64,000 nucleotides of DNA. Origin: Inia geoffrensis (Eukaryota; Chordata; Mammalia; Artiodactyla; Iniidae). Shown in pieces: positions 1-12,400 of the stretch. Where the stretch lies: the NCBI GenBank assembly GCA_036417435.1, contig CM070900.1, forward strand, positions 34,697,496 through 34,761,495, in the 5' to 3' direction. A program made the translations under genes and the position numbers. Each line of letters starts with the position of its first letter. Position 1 is the stretch's first letter. The notes under the pieces were generated by a model. The model made no database searches. It had not been told where the DNA came from and saw only the letters and a list, made by a program, of their open reading frames with translations.

Positions 1-112
1 ATACATCAGTTTTGTTTACCATTGTATCTTCAGTGCCTTACATGGTACCTAACAAGCATACAGCTGACAGTCAACTGATATTTAATCTATGTATAAATAA
101 ATAAATAAATGC
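1..112 (+). repeat. Probable L2 3' end
   Basis: CAGTGCCTTACATGGTACCT followed by repeats of AAATAAATAAAT resembles the L2 3' terminus (CAGTGCCTGGCACATAG...AATAAATG). The copy is degraded. Confidence 0.5.
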
Positions 113-640
113 CCTCAAATACATGATTTTTTCAGAATCAATAGTATTAAATGTTGAGGATATTAGTGAATAAAAGAGTCAAAGTAAAGGAAATCATGGT
201 CAAAATATAACAAACTTTTTCAAAGAGAATGAGATATTGCAACATATGTCTAATGTAATTTCTAAAAAGAGAGAACAGAGATAATAAGATAATAAATGAA
301 AGCCAATATTTAAGGAGATAATAGTTATAATTGTCCAAAGCTGATGAAAAACAAGAAATGAGGATTAATAAAAATAAGTTTACACAAAGACACAATGTAG
401 TAAAACTTTAGAAAAACAAAAACAAATAGCAAAATTATAAAAGCATCAGAAAGATAAAAAATTCACACTTTCTTTAGAGCACTAAAAATACAATGGGAAA
501 GACGACATATATACAAAAAAAGGTATATGATTTTACATATAGTACAGCTGAAAACTTAGACAACAAATACGTAACATAACTGATTATAGAAGGAAAGAAA
601 ATCTGAATAAACTTCTAACCATTAAACAATGTGAATCCAT
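113..640. other. AT-rich DNA, nothing recognised
   Basis: Low GC, no convincing reading frame. Some of it may be very old L1, but no motif can be named. Confidence 0.5.
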
Positions 641-955
641 ATCTAAAAATCAACCCATGATATTAATAATACCAGATCTAGCTATACTTACTCTTCCAAA
701 CTTTAAAGGAAAGGATAATTTATATCTCACACAAAGTATTAAGGAGAATAGAAAAATAGGAAATATTCCCAAATCATTTTGTGAGGCAACTATAAAATTG
801 ATGTCAAAGCAAGGCAAGAATAGTATGAAGTATAAAGTTATAGCCCAATAATACCTGTAAACACAGACACAAAATTCCTAAAATTGAAATATTAGAAAAC
901 CATATAGTTATCTCTATAGATGCAGAAAAAAATCACTTGATAAAATTCGAATCAG
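640..955 (+). mobile_element. Old LINE-1 ORF2 fragment, plus orientation
   Basis: The plus-strand translation contains IGNIPKSFCEATIKLM, a degraded form of the L1 ORF2 segment that reads [16 protein letters not shown] in the full-length element. It is followed by bases encoding a degraded ISIDAEK motif. Several stops interrupt it. Confidence 0.75.
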
Positions 956-2000
956 GTATCATAAGAATTCTTATGTAACTGATCTCTGTATGTTGATTTT
1001 GTATGCTGCAACTTTACTGAATTCATAAGTGTATTCACATATTAATTATTTACTAATTAATATAAATTTTTCAATGAAGTCTTTATGGTTTTCTGTATAT
1101 AAGATCAAGGACAGCTTTTCTGGGTAAAGTATTCTGGTTGAAATGTTTTTTCTTTGAGCACTTTGAATATATCATCATACTGTCTCTTAGCCTGCAAGGC
1201 TTCTGCTGAGAAATAAGCTTATGGCCTTATTGGGATTTCCTTTTATGTGATAAGTCTTTTTTCTCTTGCTGCTTTCAAAATTCTCTGATTTTTGAGAGCT
1301 TGATTATAATGTGTCTCAGTGAAGATCTCTTGGTTTGTATCTGAGCATCTCTGAGCTTCATGTGCCCAGATGGCCATCACTCTCCCCAGATTTGTGTTGA
1401 TGTTTGTGCATTTGAGGGCACAGTCAGCCATTTTGGACTAGCTTCAGTGGGGAAAGACATTCACTTGAAGGTGGCTGTGAGAGTGCCAGCTTGATGGGAT
1501 GCAGTGCCTTTGGTTCATGGAAAAGCATGGTGTCATAATCTTCATGCAGCGACATCAGCTGAGGTTAACATCAGTGCAAACTGCAGGAGGTCTTCTGTGG
1601 CCAGCATCACGGAGGACCTGTGAGTGGCAGTGGTAGATAGAGCTATTAGGCTACTTAGAGGCTACTACTGCTAGGCTCTTCTTGTTTTTGTTTCTGTTTT
1701 TCCTTTTGGGAGTAAGTTCTAGTTGAGATCTCTTTTGGCACCTGGCCTAGCATGCTGGCAGTCAGAGCAGTAGCAGAGCTGGGGTTCTGGGGTGAGGTAC
1801 GTGCAAAATTACCACAGCACCTGGGTCCTTGGGAACAGGTGCACTTACTGTGTCAGTGGTCCTGGGGTCTGAGGTGTGAATGTGTGCAGATATCCCATGA
1901 AAATGGGATCTGGGTCTTCAGGGCTTACTGCAGTGACTCTGGTCGGGACTGTGGGAAGCAGCAGCAGCAAGGGCCATAGGATGACCAGATGCAGCACCAG
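956..2000 (-). mobile_element. Old LINE-1 fragment, minus orientation, with probable 5'UTR
   Basis: 956-1080 matches the antisense of L1 ORF2 (GATTTTGTATGCTGCAACTT). 1085-1430 is the antisense of the ORF1 C-terminal part (minus-strand translation ends LKAAREK, compare ILKAAREKK in the full-length copy). 1440-1990 is GC-richer and lies where the 5'UTR of such a copy would be; that part is inference. Confidence 0.65.
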
Positions 2001-2319
2001 TTTATTTCTCAAATATTATTTTGTTTCATAAATCCTCTACACACTTTTATATTTTTTTCCAGAGTATTTCAAAGAAAACCACCATTCTTTTGACTCTAGT
2101 ACTGCAGTATGAATCTCAAACAGTTTCATTTTGTAACCACAGTGCCACTTATCACACCAAACAAAATCATCATACTTCCTTTGGTATCATCAAATAACCA
2201 ATCTATATTCAAATTACTTGATTGTCATAAAATCTTTTGAGAGTGTTTTTTTTTTAATCAGGATGCAAACAATTCCTGTGTTGCCTTTGAGTGTTGTATC
2301 TCCTAAATGTAGCTTTAAA

Positions 2320-2935
2320 TTAAATTTATTGTTTTGAGATAATTGTAGATTCAAACGCAGTTAGGAGACATAATACAGCAGGATTGTGGATGCTCTTTAC
2401 TCTTAGTGCTCTTTACCAAGTTTCCACCAATGGGAACATTTTGCAACTGTAGAGTACAATACCACAACAAGAATGCTGAAATTGATGCCATCAGGATACA
2501 GACCATTTCCATCACCACAAGGATCACTCATGCTACCCTTTTGTGGTCACACCCACTCCCCTTCTCCTTCCCTCCCCAACATCTAGCAACCAATATCCTG
2601 TTTTCCATTTCTCTAATTCTGTTAATTTATTGAAAGTCATATAAATGGAATCATAGAATATATAATATTTTGGGAAAGACTTTTTTTTCACTCAGCATAA
2701 TTCTCTGGAGATTATCCAGTTTGTTGAGTTTATCATAAGTTCTTTGCATTTTATTGCCACGTGGTTATCCAGGATATATATGTATCACAGGTTGTTTAAC
2801 AATTTACTAGTTTAAGGACATATGGCTTGCTTTAAGCTTGTGATTTCTACAAATAAATCTGCTATAAACACTCATGTACAGGTTTTTTTGTTAAAAAATG
2901 AAAAGTTTTCATTTCTCTGGGATAAATGCCTCTGG
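2320..2935 (-). mobile_element. Old LINE-1 3' region (L1M-type), minus orientation
   Basis: Contains the widely repeated stretches TTTCCATCACCACAAGGATC, CATATAAATGGAATCATAGA, CACTCAGCATAATTC and TTCTCTGGGATAAATGCC in the order known from antisense old mammalian L1 copies. Highly mutated. Confidence 0.7.
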
Positions 2936-2939
2936 AATG

Positions 2940-3480
2940 CTCAAAATTTCAACAATTTAAAAGAAATGTGTCAATTCTTTGAAAGCCATAAACTATTAAA
3001 ACTTAATCAAGATAAAGTAGAAAAGTAAATTTGTACTTTAAAAACTCCTGAAAAATTTCTGTGCCCAGATGGCTTCCCTGGGGAATTTTACAAAACATTA
3101 AAAGAAGAATTAACCGTTTCTCACACAACTTCTCCCAGAAAATAGAACAGGAGGGAAGACTCTCCACCTTATTGTGTAAGGCCAGCATTACATAGATATA
3201 GAAACCAGACAAACACAGTTAAATAAATGTGAGAAGGAGTGAACAAGTAAGTGAGCTACTACAGGCCAATAGATAATAAATAAAAATGAAATCCAACGAA
3301 GTATAAAATGAATATGCCATGTACAAGTGGGATTTATTCTAGATTGCAAGACTGGTTCAATAATCAAAAATCAATTATTACAATCTACCATATGAGTATA
3401 TGCACAGGAAAATCATTTCATAAAATTCAACACTCATTCATGATTAAAAAAAAACCTTTAGCATACTAGGGAAGAAGCTA
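2940..3480 (+). mobile_element. Old LINE-1 ORF2 fragment, plus orientation
   Basis: Bases near 3060-3130 encode a degraded form of SPDGFPGEFYKTLKEELT, and 3290-3430 match the reverse-transcriptase region ending in a degraded KIQHSFMIKK-like segment. Stops and frameshifts abound. Confidence 0.75.
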
Positions 3481-3852
3481 ATTTCCTCCACATGATAAAG
3501 AACATCTTTTAAAAATCTTACTATTAATATCATACTTCATTATGAAAGACCATGTTTTCCACATAAGATTTCTATACCCAGTGAATTCTATACACATATT
3601 GATAAGTGAAATAAATGATAGCATTGCCACAAGGAATGGGAAGGAGGAACTAGGAAGTTTCTGTTCTATATTATCTGTACTACATGTGAAACAGTATAGT
3701 ATTATTTGAAGATCAACTTGGATAAGTTGAAAATGTGTATCATAACCTGAAAGGCAGCCACTCAAAAAAACTTTTTTAAAGAAATATACATGATATGCTA
3801 ATAGGAGATACAAAATAGAATCATATAAAATGTATAATTAAAACTAGACAAG

Positions 3853-4066
3853 GGCTTCCTTGGTGGCACAGTGGTTGGGAGTCCACCTGCTGATGCAGGG
3901 GACGCAGGTTCGTGCCCTGGTCCGGGAGGATCCCACATGCCGTGGAGTGGCTGGGTGCGTGAGCCATGGCCGCTGAGCCTGCACGTCCAGAGCCTGTGCT
4001 CTGCAACAGGAGAGGCCATGACACTGAGAGGCCCATGTACCGCAAAAAAAAAAAAAAAAAAAAAAC
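3853..4066 (+). mobile_element. CHR-2-type SINE
   Basis: tRNA-derived head (GGCTTCC..GGTGGCACAGTGGTTGGGA; B-box-like GGTTCGTGCCC), CHR-specific body (GCCGCTGAGCCTGC, CAACAGGAGAGGCC) and A tail. Flanked by a 10-bp duplication ACTAGACAAG at 3843-3852 and 4067-4076. Confidence 0.95.
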
Positions 4067-4303
4067 ACTAGACAAGACAGAAAATAAAGGAGGAGGTGCA
4101 GACACAAAATCAGTGAATTGAAGACAGTTATAAGCATGGTGGATATTAATCTGATTATATCAATAATGATTTTAAATGAGATAGAACTAATCACATGAAT
4201 TAAAAGAGATTATCAGAATTTAAAAAAAGACTCAACTCTGTGTTGTCGAGGAAAATCCCATTCGAAATATAACAGTACATATAGATTAAAAATAAACGGA
4301 TTG

Positions 4304-4497
4304 GGCTTCCCTGGTGGCGCAGTGGTTGAGAGTCCGCCTGCCGATGCAGGGGACACAGGTTCGTGCCCTGGTCCAGGAAGATCTCACATGCCGCAGAGCA
4401 GCTGGGCCTGTGAGCCATGGCCGCTGAGCCTGTGCTCCGCAACGGGAGAGGCCACAACAGTGAGAGTGCCGCGTAACACACACACACACACACACAC
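4304..4497 (+). mobile_element. CHR-2-type SINE with (CA)n tail
   Basis: Full head and body. After GTGCCGCGTAA the usual A tail is replaced by about eleven CA units. Flanked by a perfect 16-bp duplication AAAAATAAACGGATTG at 4288-4303 and 4498-4513, so the CA tract lies inside the inserted unit. Confidence 0.95.
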
Positions 4498-4559
4498 AAA
4501 AATAAACGGATTGAGAAAAATTATAGCATGCAAACACTAATGAAGAGAAATATGTAATA

Positions 4560-6300
4560 ACTACATTAATTTCAGACAAAGTAGACTTCAGAACAAGGGA
4601 AAATATTAGGGGTGAAAAGGAGCATTAAATAATCATAAATTGTTGAGTCTCCAAGATGATGTAACAGTCCTTAATGTGTATTTATCTAACAGCAGAACAT
4701 CAAACTACATAAGCCAAAGACTGATAGAGCTGAAAACAGAAGAATCTGCTATTATATTTGAAGACTTCAATAGTCATCTGTCAGTAATGGACAAATAAAG
4801 CAGGCAGAAAATCAGAAAGAAAATCAAATAAAGCAGGCAGAGAATATAGATAGATTGAACACTGCTGTCAATCAACTTGTTCTAATGGACTCTTTTAGAA
4901 TACTCCATCTCACAACAGCAGAATACACTTCTTTTCAAGCTCAATGGAGCATTCAATAAAATAAAACACATCCTGGATTATAAAACATACACTAACAGTT
5001 CTTAACAGTTTTTCTTAAATTGGAATCTTACAAAGTATACCTTCATATCACAATGAAATTATACTAGAAATCATAACAGAAAGATTGCTGGAAAAGTCCA
5101 AAATATTTGGAGATTGACTGTACACTTCTTTTATATGGGCCAATGAAGAAGTCTCAAGAGAAATGAAAAATATTTTGAACTAAATAATAATGAAAATACA
5201 AGTTATCAAAATTTGTAGTATGCAATAAAAGCAGTGTGCTTAGAGGGAAATTTGTAGCATTGAATGCTTATATTAGAAGAGCAGTATTTAGAATCAATAA
5301 TCTAAACTTCCACTTTAGGAAGTTAGAGAAAGGAAAGAAATGTGAACCTAAGTCAAGCAGAAGAAAATAAATAATACTAGTTAGAACATAAATCAATGAA
5401 CTTGAAAACAGGAAAGCAATAGAGATAATCATTGAAACAAAAGTTGGTTCTTATAAAAGGCTGATGAACTTGATACACATTTAGCCAGGCTAATCAAGAA
5501 AAAAAGGTGTAAACACACATTACTAATATTAAAAATGAAGAAGGGATTGTCACTATTGATCCAATTTCACTAGAAAAATTCAACAAATTGCTACAATTCA
5601 CACAAGGAGAAATATATAACTTGATAAATTCTATCTGTATTAAATAAATTGAATCAGTAATTTATAACTTCTGAAGAGAAAGCAAGAGACCCAAATTGTT
5701 TCAAAGGTGAATTCTAGCAAATATTTAAAGAAGACATAATACCAATTCTCCACAATCTCTTCCAGAAAATAGAAGCAGAGGGCAGTTTTTCTAACTTGTT
5801 AAGGAAGTTAGAACTTGCAAGTAAACTAAAAACCTAACATCCTTAATTTATTAAAGGATATCCATTTAAAAATGTGCAGTTGACATCTTATTTAATATGA
5901 GAGACCGGATGCTTTTTTACAAAGGAGAACTGGGCAAGAATGTCCTTTATCACCAATCCTATTCCATACTGTGCTAGAGATCCTAGATAGTACAATAAAA
6001 CGAAAAAGAAAGCTAAACAAGTTGGAAAGAAATAATAATGTTTTCATTTGTAGATAATTATTGTCTATGTAGAAAATACCAAACCACCCCTCTTGACTCC
6101 CAAAACACTCCCAGAAATAATACACAAGAATAGAAAAGTTTTAGGATGAAAAGTCAGTATATAAACCAATTGCTTTACAACATACCAATGCTAAGCTACT
6201 GGAATGAATGTTTAAAAAAATACATTTGCAATAGCACCAGACACAATACTTGGGCGTAAATATAACAAAATATGGCTTTATTTTCCTCATACATTTATCC
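4560..6300 (+). mobile_element. Old LINE-1 ORF2 fragment, plus orientation
   Basis: Runs through degraded ORF2 sequence: ACAAAGTAGACTTCAGAACA, TCCTGGATTATAAAACATAC, GGAAATTTGTAGCATTGAAT, ACAAAGGAGAACTGGGCAAG with CTTTATCACCAATCCTATTC (the GCPLSPILF region). Probably the same old copy as 2940-3480, split by two SINE insertions. No open frame survives. Confidence 0.75.
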
Positions 6301-6334
6301 ATCTCTCTATCCATTAATTCCTAGCTGGCGAGTC

Positions 6335-6565
6335 ACAAATACTGAGCCCGTGTGCCAAAACTACTACTGCCCATGTGCCACAACTATTGCAGCCCACATG
6401 CCTAGAGCCCGTGCTCCACAACAGGAGAAGCCACTGTGAGAGGCCTGGGCACCGCAGCAAAGAGTGGCCCCCGCTGGCCGCAACTAGAGAAAGCCCGCGT
6501 GCAGCAATGAAGACCTAAAGCAGCCAAAAATAATAAATAAACAAAATAAATAAGTAAATACATTA
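6335..6565 (+). mobile_element. CHR-1-type long SINE, 5' truncated
   Basis: Contains AGAGCCCGTGCTCCACAACA, GAGTGGCCCCCGCTGGCCGC and CAACTAGAGAAAGCCCGCGT, the 3' half of the long tRNA-derived SINE whose fuller copies are at 16741 and 28339, followed by an AATAAA-rich tail. The tRNA head is missing. Confidence 0.85.
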
Positions 6566-6599
6566 AAATCCATAAAAATAAATACATTAAAATAAATAC

Positions 6600-7560
6600 A
6601 TTTTAAAAATATGTATGTTTCCAGAGTATTATAGGCAATATGTATATAGAAATGAACCAAAAATATGCTATTCATAAGTTTACAGGAAGACAAACCTTAA
6701 AATAACACACAAATTTTAAAAATCATGTGTTGATAAATTTAACAGGGAGAACAAATGTAGACAGCGGGCTGCCACAAAAGGCCTATCTAAGAAAGTGACA
6801 CTGTAGCTTTGAAGTAAGAGTGGAGAGATAGTCAAGAGTAGAGGAAAAAGAAAGTACAATCCAAGCAAGAGCAACAGTTGTCCAGAAAGATCCTCACAAG
6901 GGAACAAGCTGGCTGTGCTTAGTGAACTGACAATAGGCAAAGAGGGCAACAGGGAAGCTGGCACAAAAAAGCTGGAAAGGTGAATGGAAGCGTAACAATG
7001 AAACCCACCTGAAGAATTTAAAATCTTTTTCCTTCGTAAAGTGGGTTACCTGACTGACTGTTTAAATATGATAATAAAACCAAATATAAGTCACTTAATT
7101 AGAGAAACGGAATTAGTCACGATGCTAAAAGAGTGTGTCAGAGAAGCCGAAAGCAAGATTGCAAGAAGAATCTAGAAGAGGACATTGAAGAGTTGACGGG
7201 ACTCTGTTACCACTATTCATCTCCACATTTCTGCATTATTCATTTCTAACTACCCTTTGGACTTCTCAGGCTCAAGGGCTGAACTTTCCTTATAAATGCA
7301 GATTTGTTGGGGGAAAGGCAGATGCCAATCTCCCAGGAGCACTTGGATATTCGGTGTACCATATTGACCCCCTCCATATGCCCAAAACTCATTCTCCTTG
7401 CTAGATCTTTATTTCTGTTACATAATCTAGAGTGGGTCTGCCTCTAGTCTTTTTCCATTTCTTTAAAGCCCAGTTGTGCCCAATATATACAAGAAAATCT
7501 TCCTATTACTATCCTAGTCTAGATATATTACTCTGGTTTCCTTACTCTCAAAACATACGT
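6600..7560. other. Non-coding DNA, nothing firm
   Basis: The first 120 bases may be the downstream end of the old L1 at 4560-6300. The rest looks unique, with no open frame resembling a protein. Confidence 0.5.
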
Positions 7561-7565
7561 TCTTG

Positions 7566-7774
7566 GGCTTCCCTGGTGGCGCAGTGGTTGAGAGTCCGCC
7601 TGCCGATGCAGGGGACGCGGGTTCGTGCCCCGGCCCGGGACGATCCCACGTGCCGCAGAGCTGCTGGGCCCGTGAGCCATGGCCGCTGAGCCTGCGCGTC
7701 CGGAGCCCGTGCTCTGCAATGGCAGAGGCCACAACAGTGAGAGGCCCGCGTACTGCAAAAAACAAAAACAAAAA
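7566..7774 (+). mobile_element. CHR-2-type SINE
   Basis: Well preserved head and body, GGCTTCCCTGGTGGCGCAGT through GAGAGGCCCGCGTACTGC, with an A-rich tail interrupted by C. A target duplication is not clear. Confidence 0.93.
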
Positions 7775-8189
7775 TATGTGCTTTTAAATATCTTGGTATT
7801 TTTTTAAATGTTGCCTTCAGTTGTTAAATAACTAGCTTCTTGTAATTTGGGACCAGAAGTCTAGATGTTTCAGGATTGAGATTATGTCTGTATAACTCCC
7901 CGTGTGCCTCCCACTGTGCATACACAGTGTGAATGCTCAATCAAACGTTTGGGTAGCTAAATAAGTGATAAAGTTAGAGGGATACATAAAAGTATTATTT
8001 ATGAAATATGTATCAAAATGTGATGTATCTTTGTGTGGTTTATGAAATGCTTATATGGAATCAGTTTAAATTTAGCTTTGGGATATCTGTACTTTATTCC
8101 ACCCAGCTCACAAGATAAGGAAGTATTATATCACTAGCCATTCAGACAGAGGTATTCCCAATCAGGAATGACCTCTTTCCCATATTTGT

Positions 8190-8745
8190 AAAGATCTTCA
8201 TTTGATTGCTTTAATCTCTCACTTGGATTATTGGGTCAGCCTCTGCTCTGGAATCTGCCTGGTCTCGTTTCTCTTTGATTAGTGCTGCACGCTGCCAACA
8301 GAGGTGTCCTTCTAATGAATAAATATGAAGGGTCACTGCTCTGGTTAAAATCCTTTAATGGATTAGCTTTACCATTAGGGATAAAATTCACACTTTAGCA
8401 TGACACTCAAGGGCCACTGTGATCAGGCATCTCTCTGCCTTTTTCTCTTGAGTGGCCTATTGCCAGTCATCTAGAGATTTACTAGCCGCTCTGAGTATTC
8501 GCTTACCCACTCTATCCTGATTGAAACCTACTCACTTTTTAAGCCATTGCTTGGGAAGATTATCCTATAGTCACTGAGGTGAAAGACTGATGTTTTCAAA
8601 CCTTTAGTCACCAATGGTCATCTTGTGCTAAACCATGAATCCTTTGGAATAGGGATAGTGTCTTTAAACTCTTTATAGTCAGCCCTTAGCATTGAGCCTG
8701 ACATTTAAAGGATTATCAATTAGAATACACTAACTAAATGAAAAA
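8190..8745 (+). mobile_element. LINE-2 3' fragment
   Basis: Matches the L2 3' region: CTGCTCTGGTTAAAATCCTT, GGATAAAATTCACACTTTAG, CATGACACTCAAGGGCCACT, then AGCATTGAGCCTGACATTTA. Ancient and diverged. Confidence 0.75.
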
Positions 8746-11085
8746 AAGTACCTGTACCCCAAGGAGAGACTTTAAAGAGCCCAAATTATTTCGATGGCCA
8801 GAGGAGAGACTTCTGCATCTTGTCCAAAAAAAAAAAAAAAGAATTTTGGGTTGGACGAGTTTATATTTTCCAAACACAGAAGGCTTAAACTATTTAAAAT
8901 CATCTTAATTGGAAATCCATGAAAATATCTAAAATCAGATTTAAAAAATTTTTTTAATAAACCATCCTTGTGTAACCTCAGTGACCATACCATGTGTTAA
9001 GCATTTTAGTAATATCACTTACAGTGAACTGCATTTTCTAAGTTTGGCCCATCACTCATCTGTTCTGTGTGGTAAATGGCATGGCATTTTTAGCATGTTC
9101 AAATTGCAAGTAATTTAGCATTTCTGAAAGTTTCTTGGTGATTTGAGTCATATTCAGACAATAATTATGATTTGTTTGAAAATGGACCATAATGCATGAT
9201 TATTGTATCATATACATTGAAATGCATTTATTGACTTTCTAAGTTTTGAGTACAGTAATTACTCTTAAATGAAGCAAAGCCAATTTTACTTGTTTCTATC
9301 AACTTCAAAATGTACAAGTTAATGAGATTTATACACCGACAATTTTTATTGTTTTACTTGCTCTGATTGTGGTAAATGATAGCATCCCAAATCAATATAT
9401 AAGCCTTTTGATGTGATGACCACCAGAGGAATAGGTTAGGTTTTATTGTCTCTTTTTTTTCATGTAGGTGGTACTTTAGATCTTGAGGACAAATCAGGAT
9501 GGCAGGGTTTTGCCTTCCTCAGAATATCTTTAGTGATAGCTCAGGAATAATGCACTCCCCATGCCCATTTCCCCATCAGCCCTTGTGAATTGAATGGCAG
9601 TCTTAAAACAAATGGTGAGATGAGCCTAGGACATTTATATTCCTAATACCTTGATAAAAATATAATGGGTAATTCTGTAATTCACTCACTTACTCTTTCA
9701 TTCAGACATATTTAGTAATCAATTATTATACAGTAGATACAATTGGAGGTATGGAAGAATTATCAATAGTAATGAAAGGCATGCTCTCTGCCTTCACATA
9801 GCTTATAATGTGGTCAGGGAAAAATGCACATAAATAGACAAGGTAACATACTGATATGTGCTATGACCCAATAAATAAAGAACACTAAGTGAATGTATAG
9901 GAAAGCTGCAAGACCCAGTTTGGGGAAGAGAAAAAACTTCCTGACTAAAGTGGCAACTCAGCTGAAAGCTAAAGGGCATAGGAGGCACCTCCTCAGTCAA
10001 GTGATGCAAACAGAGATGGTTATTTAGAGACTTATGTATAAGATTAGCTCTGAATCCTGAGAGGAAAAGTGATCTGGACCTTGTGGCCCACAAAGTACCA
10101 CAACAGTCGTAATTGTTCCTAAACATCACTACTTTCCATCTTCATTGGAAATTGCTGTGTTCCTTGTTAAGTCAGTAGCAGATCTCAGTCTTGTACTTTT
10201 TGCTCTCCTTTGAAAAAAATTCCAAGTTCTGCCAGCTTTCCCCTATTTAATCATGTGTTGAATCTCAAGAGCTCCTTGTAGGACACTCTTTCTTTAAATG
10301 AGTCCCTTAGCAAGTCTGGATGTTAAAATCACACATCCTTACCTGAATATACTTCAGAAGGATTGATGCTATGCATGAGTCTTCATTAGGAAAATGACAA
10401 AGTCTTGATTGTTATTTAATTTAGAGAAAATGATACCTCGTGTCTGGGCATGCTAGTTTGTGGATTTAAAAATAAAAGTGAGATCTCAGAGTCAGGTGGA
10501 CTTAGCTAGCTCAGGCTGTGGAATTCTGAATACGGAAAATGATTCAGCGATTAGGATAACTCAGAACTCTTTTTATTCTTTCTTTAATTTTGCATTTTTA
10601 AGGGATTCTTACATTATTTGCAGATTCACCACATGGAGTGTTTAATATATGAATGAGACTTTTTCAAGACGTATATATTATTCTACACTGAATTAGAAGT
10701 GCATATAATTGATCTGTAATTAGAACTCTGTATGATCTCAGGCAATAAATCCTTTCCTTTCAAAGGGCTCCCGTTTTGCCCTCTATGAAATGAGGGAGCA
10801 GATTTTGATAACAAACGGAAAACACCAGATACCATAATTTCTACATTCTGTACCGATGGCAGGCATCACTAATCAAGGTCAGCTTCAGAATCATTCCTAT
10901 CACAGTGCTCTATGCAACTGTTATCAATTAGAGCTAGAAGATAAAATATATTTAGATTATTAGGTTAGAACAGAAGATAAAATATATTTACTATCCCTCA
11001 GCTCTCTTTGACCTCTTATGCCTCTAACAGTCCTCCAAGAGTATAATTCTATAGTGGAATTATAGTGCTGTATTGGTTTTAGTTC
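8746..11085. other. Non-coding, mostly unique DNA
   Basis: No gene is supported. 9690-9850 (TTCATTCAGACATATTTAGT...CTTCACATAGCTTATAATGT) resembles a common ancient mammalian repeat but cannot be named with confidence. 10928-10990 carries an 18-bp near-direct repeat of GAAGATAAAATATATTTA. Confidence 0.5.
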
Positions 11086-11099
11086 TTAATGTTACTTTT
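11086..11099. repeat. Target-site duplication, left copy
   Basis: TTAATGTTACTTTT, identical to 11456-11469, flanking the inverted LINE-1. Confidence 0.9.
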
Positions 11100-11455
11100 T
11101 TTTTTCTTAACATTTTTATTGGAGTATAATTGCTTTACAATGGTGTGTTAGTTTCTGCTTTATAACGAAGTGGATCAGTTATACATATACATACATCCCT
11201 ATATCTCTTCCCTCTTGCATCTCCCTCCCTCCCTCCCACCCTCCCTATCCCACCCCTCTAGCTGGTCACAAAGCACCTAGCTGATCTCCCTGTGCTATGT
11301 GACTGCTTCCCACTAGCTATTTTACATTTGGTAGTGTATATATGTCCATATTGAGTTATTTGTAGTGAGGTGGATGGACCTAGAGTCTGTCATACAGAGT
11401 GAAGTAAGTCAGAAAGAGAAAAAAAATACCGTATGCTAACACATATATATGGAAA
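11100..11455 (-). mobile_element. 5'-inverted (twin-primed) LINE-1 3' end
   Basis: 11100-11349 is the L1 3'UTR in minus orientation (T-run, TTTTTATTGGAGTATAATTG, TATATATGTCCAT). 11350-11455 is upstream L1 sequence in plus orientation (GTAGTGAGGTGGATGGACCT, ACAGAGTGAAGTAAGTCAGA). Compared with the full-length copy, the outer end of the inverted piece maps about 135 bp from the break of the direct piece. Both pieces lie between one 14-bp duplication (11086-11099, 11456-11469), so it is one event. Confidence 0.92.
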
Positions 11456-11469
11456 TTAATGTTACTTTT
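11456..11469. repeat. Target-site duplication, right copy
   Basis: TTAATGTTACTTTT, identical to 11086-11099. Confidence 0.9.
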
Positions 11470-11989
11470 ATGGGAACTGTAGATGCACATTAAAAAAGAA
11501 AGCCTCAGGCAAGCAAAAGAATAAAGGCTAACAGTCACTCAAAATTCGGATAGCTACTATTAATATTTTGAGAATATCTAGTGTTAAATTTTTCTTAAGA
11601 ATGCTTCAGTTGGACTCTTTTTTATTTTCAAATTTTTTGTCACCTAGATTAACGAGATTTCTTTATTTCGAACATCTATGTACTTATTCCCATCTATGAT
11701 TTATTCCAAAGGCATTTTGTTGATTTTTTTTCAATGTGAGATCTCATTTTTACTGGTCAGTTCTTGTCTTTCTTCTAGGAAAGCACATACCAGTCTGACC
11801 ATTTAGGGTCTTTATAACAAATACCAAAATGTTTCCCTATGGGAAAGACCCTTATTTCTGATTTTAGAAACAATGTCACCCTTTTGAATCCTGTGCCTGA
11901 AAGGCACCTGTGACACATTTTTTTCTATATGATCAAAGACCACTGAGAATCTCTTTGAAATCTAGGCACATCTTTATAGCAGAAAAGAA

Positions 11990-12400
11990 ATCTGTCTAAA
12001 TCTCACATTGGATCATGTGACTCTTTGCTTTAAAATACTTCTGTGGGCCACCATTGTTCTTAGAATAAGACCCAAATACTGCAACATTGCATATGACATC
12101 ATATGTGATCTGGCCCTTGCCAAGTTCTCTGTCTTTCCCCTTAGAGGTTTTACCCCCAACTGATCAAACTATTTTCAGTTATCAAGGAGACCAGGCTCTC
12201 CAAAGCCTTTAGACCTTCCTACACAATATTCCTTCTTTATCTGGAAAATTTCTAACTTCCAGAAATTCATCTTTCAAATATTATACATTGATTACCCTTT
12301 CTTTGGAAAGCCTTTACTCTCATAGATTAAACTGGGTGACTCTTGTCTGTTCTCCTAAATGATTTCAGTAATAGCAATTACCATCATTGTAGAAAGTAGC
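11990..12400 (+). mobile_element. LINE-2 3' fragment
   Basis: Contains GGATCATGTGACTCTTTGCT, AGAATAAGACCCAAATACTG, TGTGATCTGGCCCTTGCCAA and ATTACCCTTTCTTTGGAAAG, following the L2 3' consensus order. Confidence 0.8.

Noticed and set aside
1752..1979. 75-codon open frame in a GC-richer patch
   Set aside because: No protein feature; it fits best as part of an old antisense LINE-1 5'UTR.
3798..4194. Several overlapping open frames of 66-116 codons
   Set aside because: All lie within a CHR SINE and its poly-A tail. The same proteins recur at every SINE copy in the window.
7566..7650. tRNA gene (SINE heads resemble a tRNA with A and B boxes)
   Set aside because: The homology is to the tRNA-derived part of the SINE; the body and A tail follow directly and no cloverleaf with a 3' end is kept.
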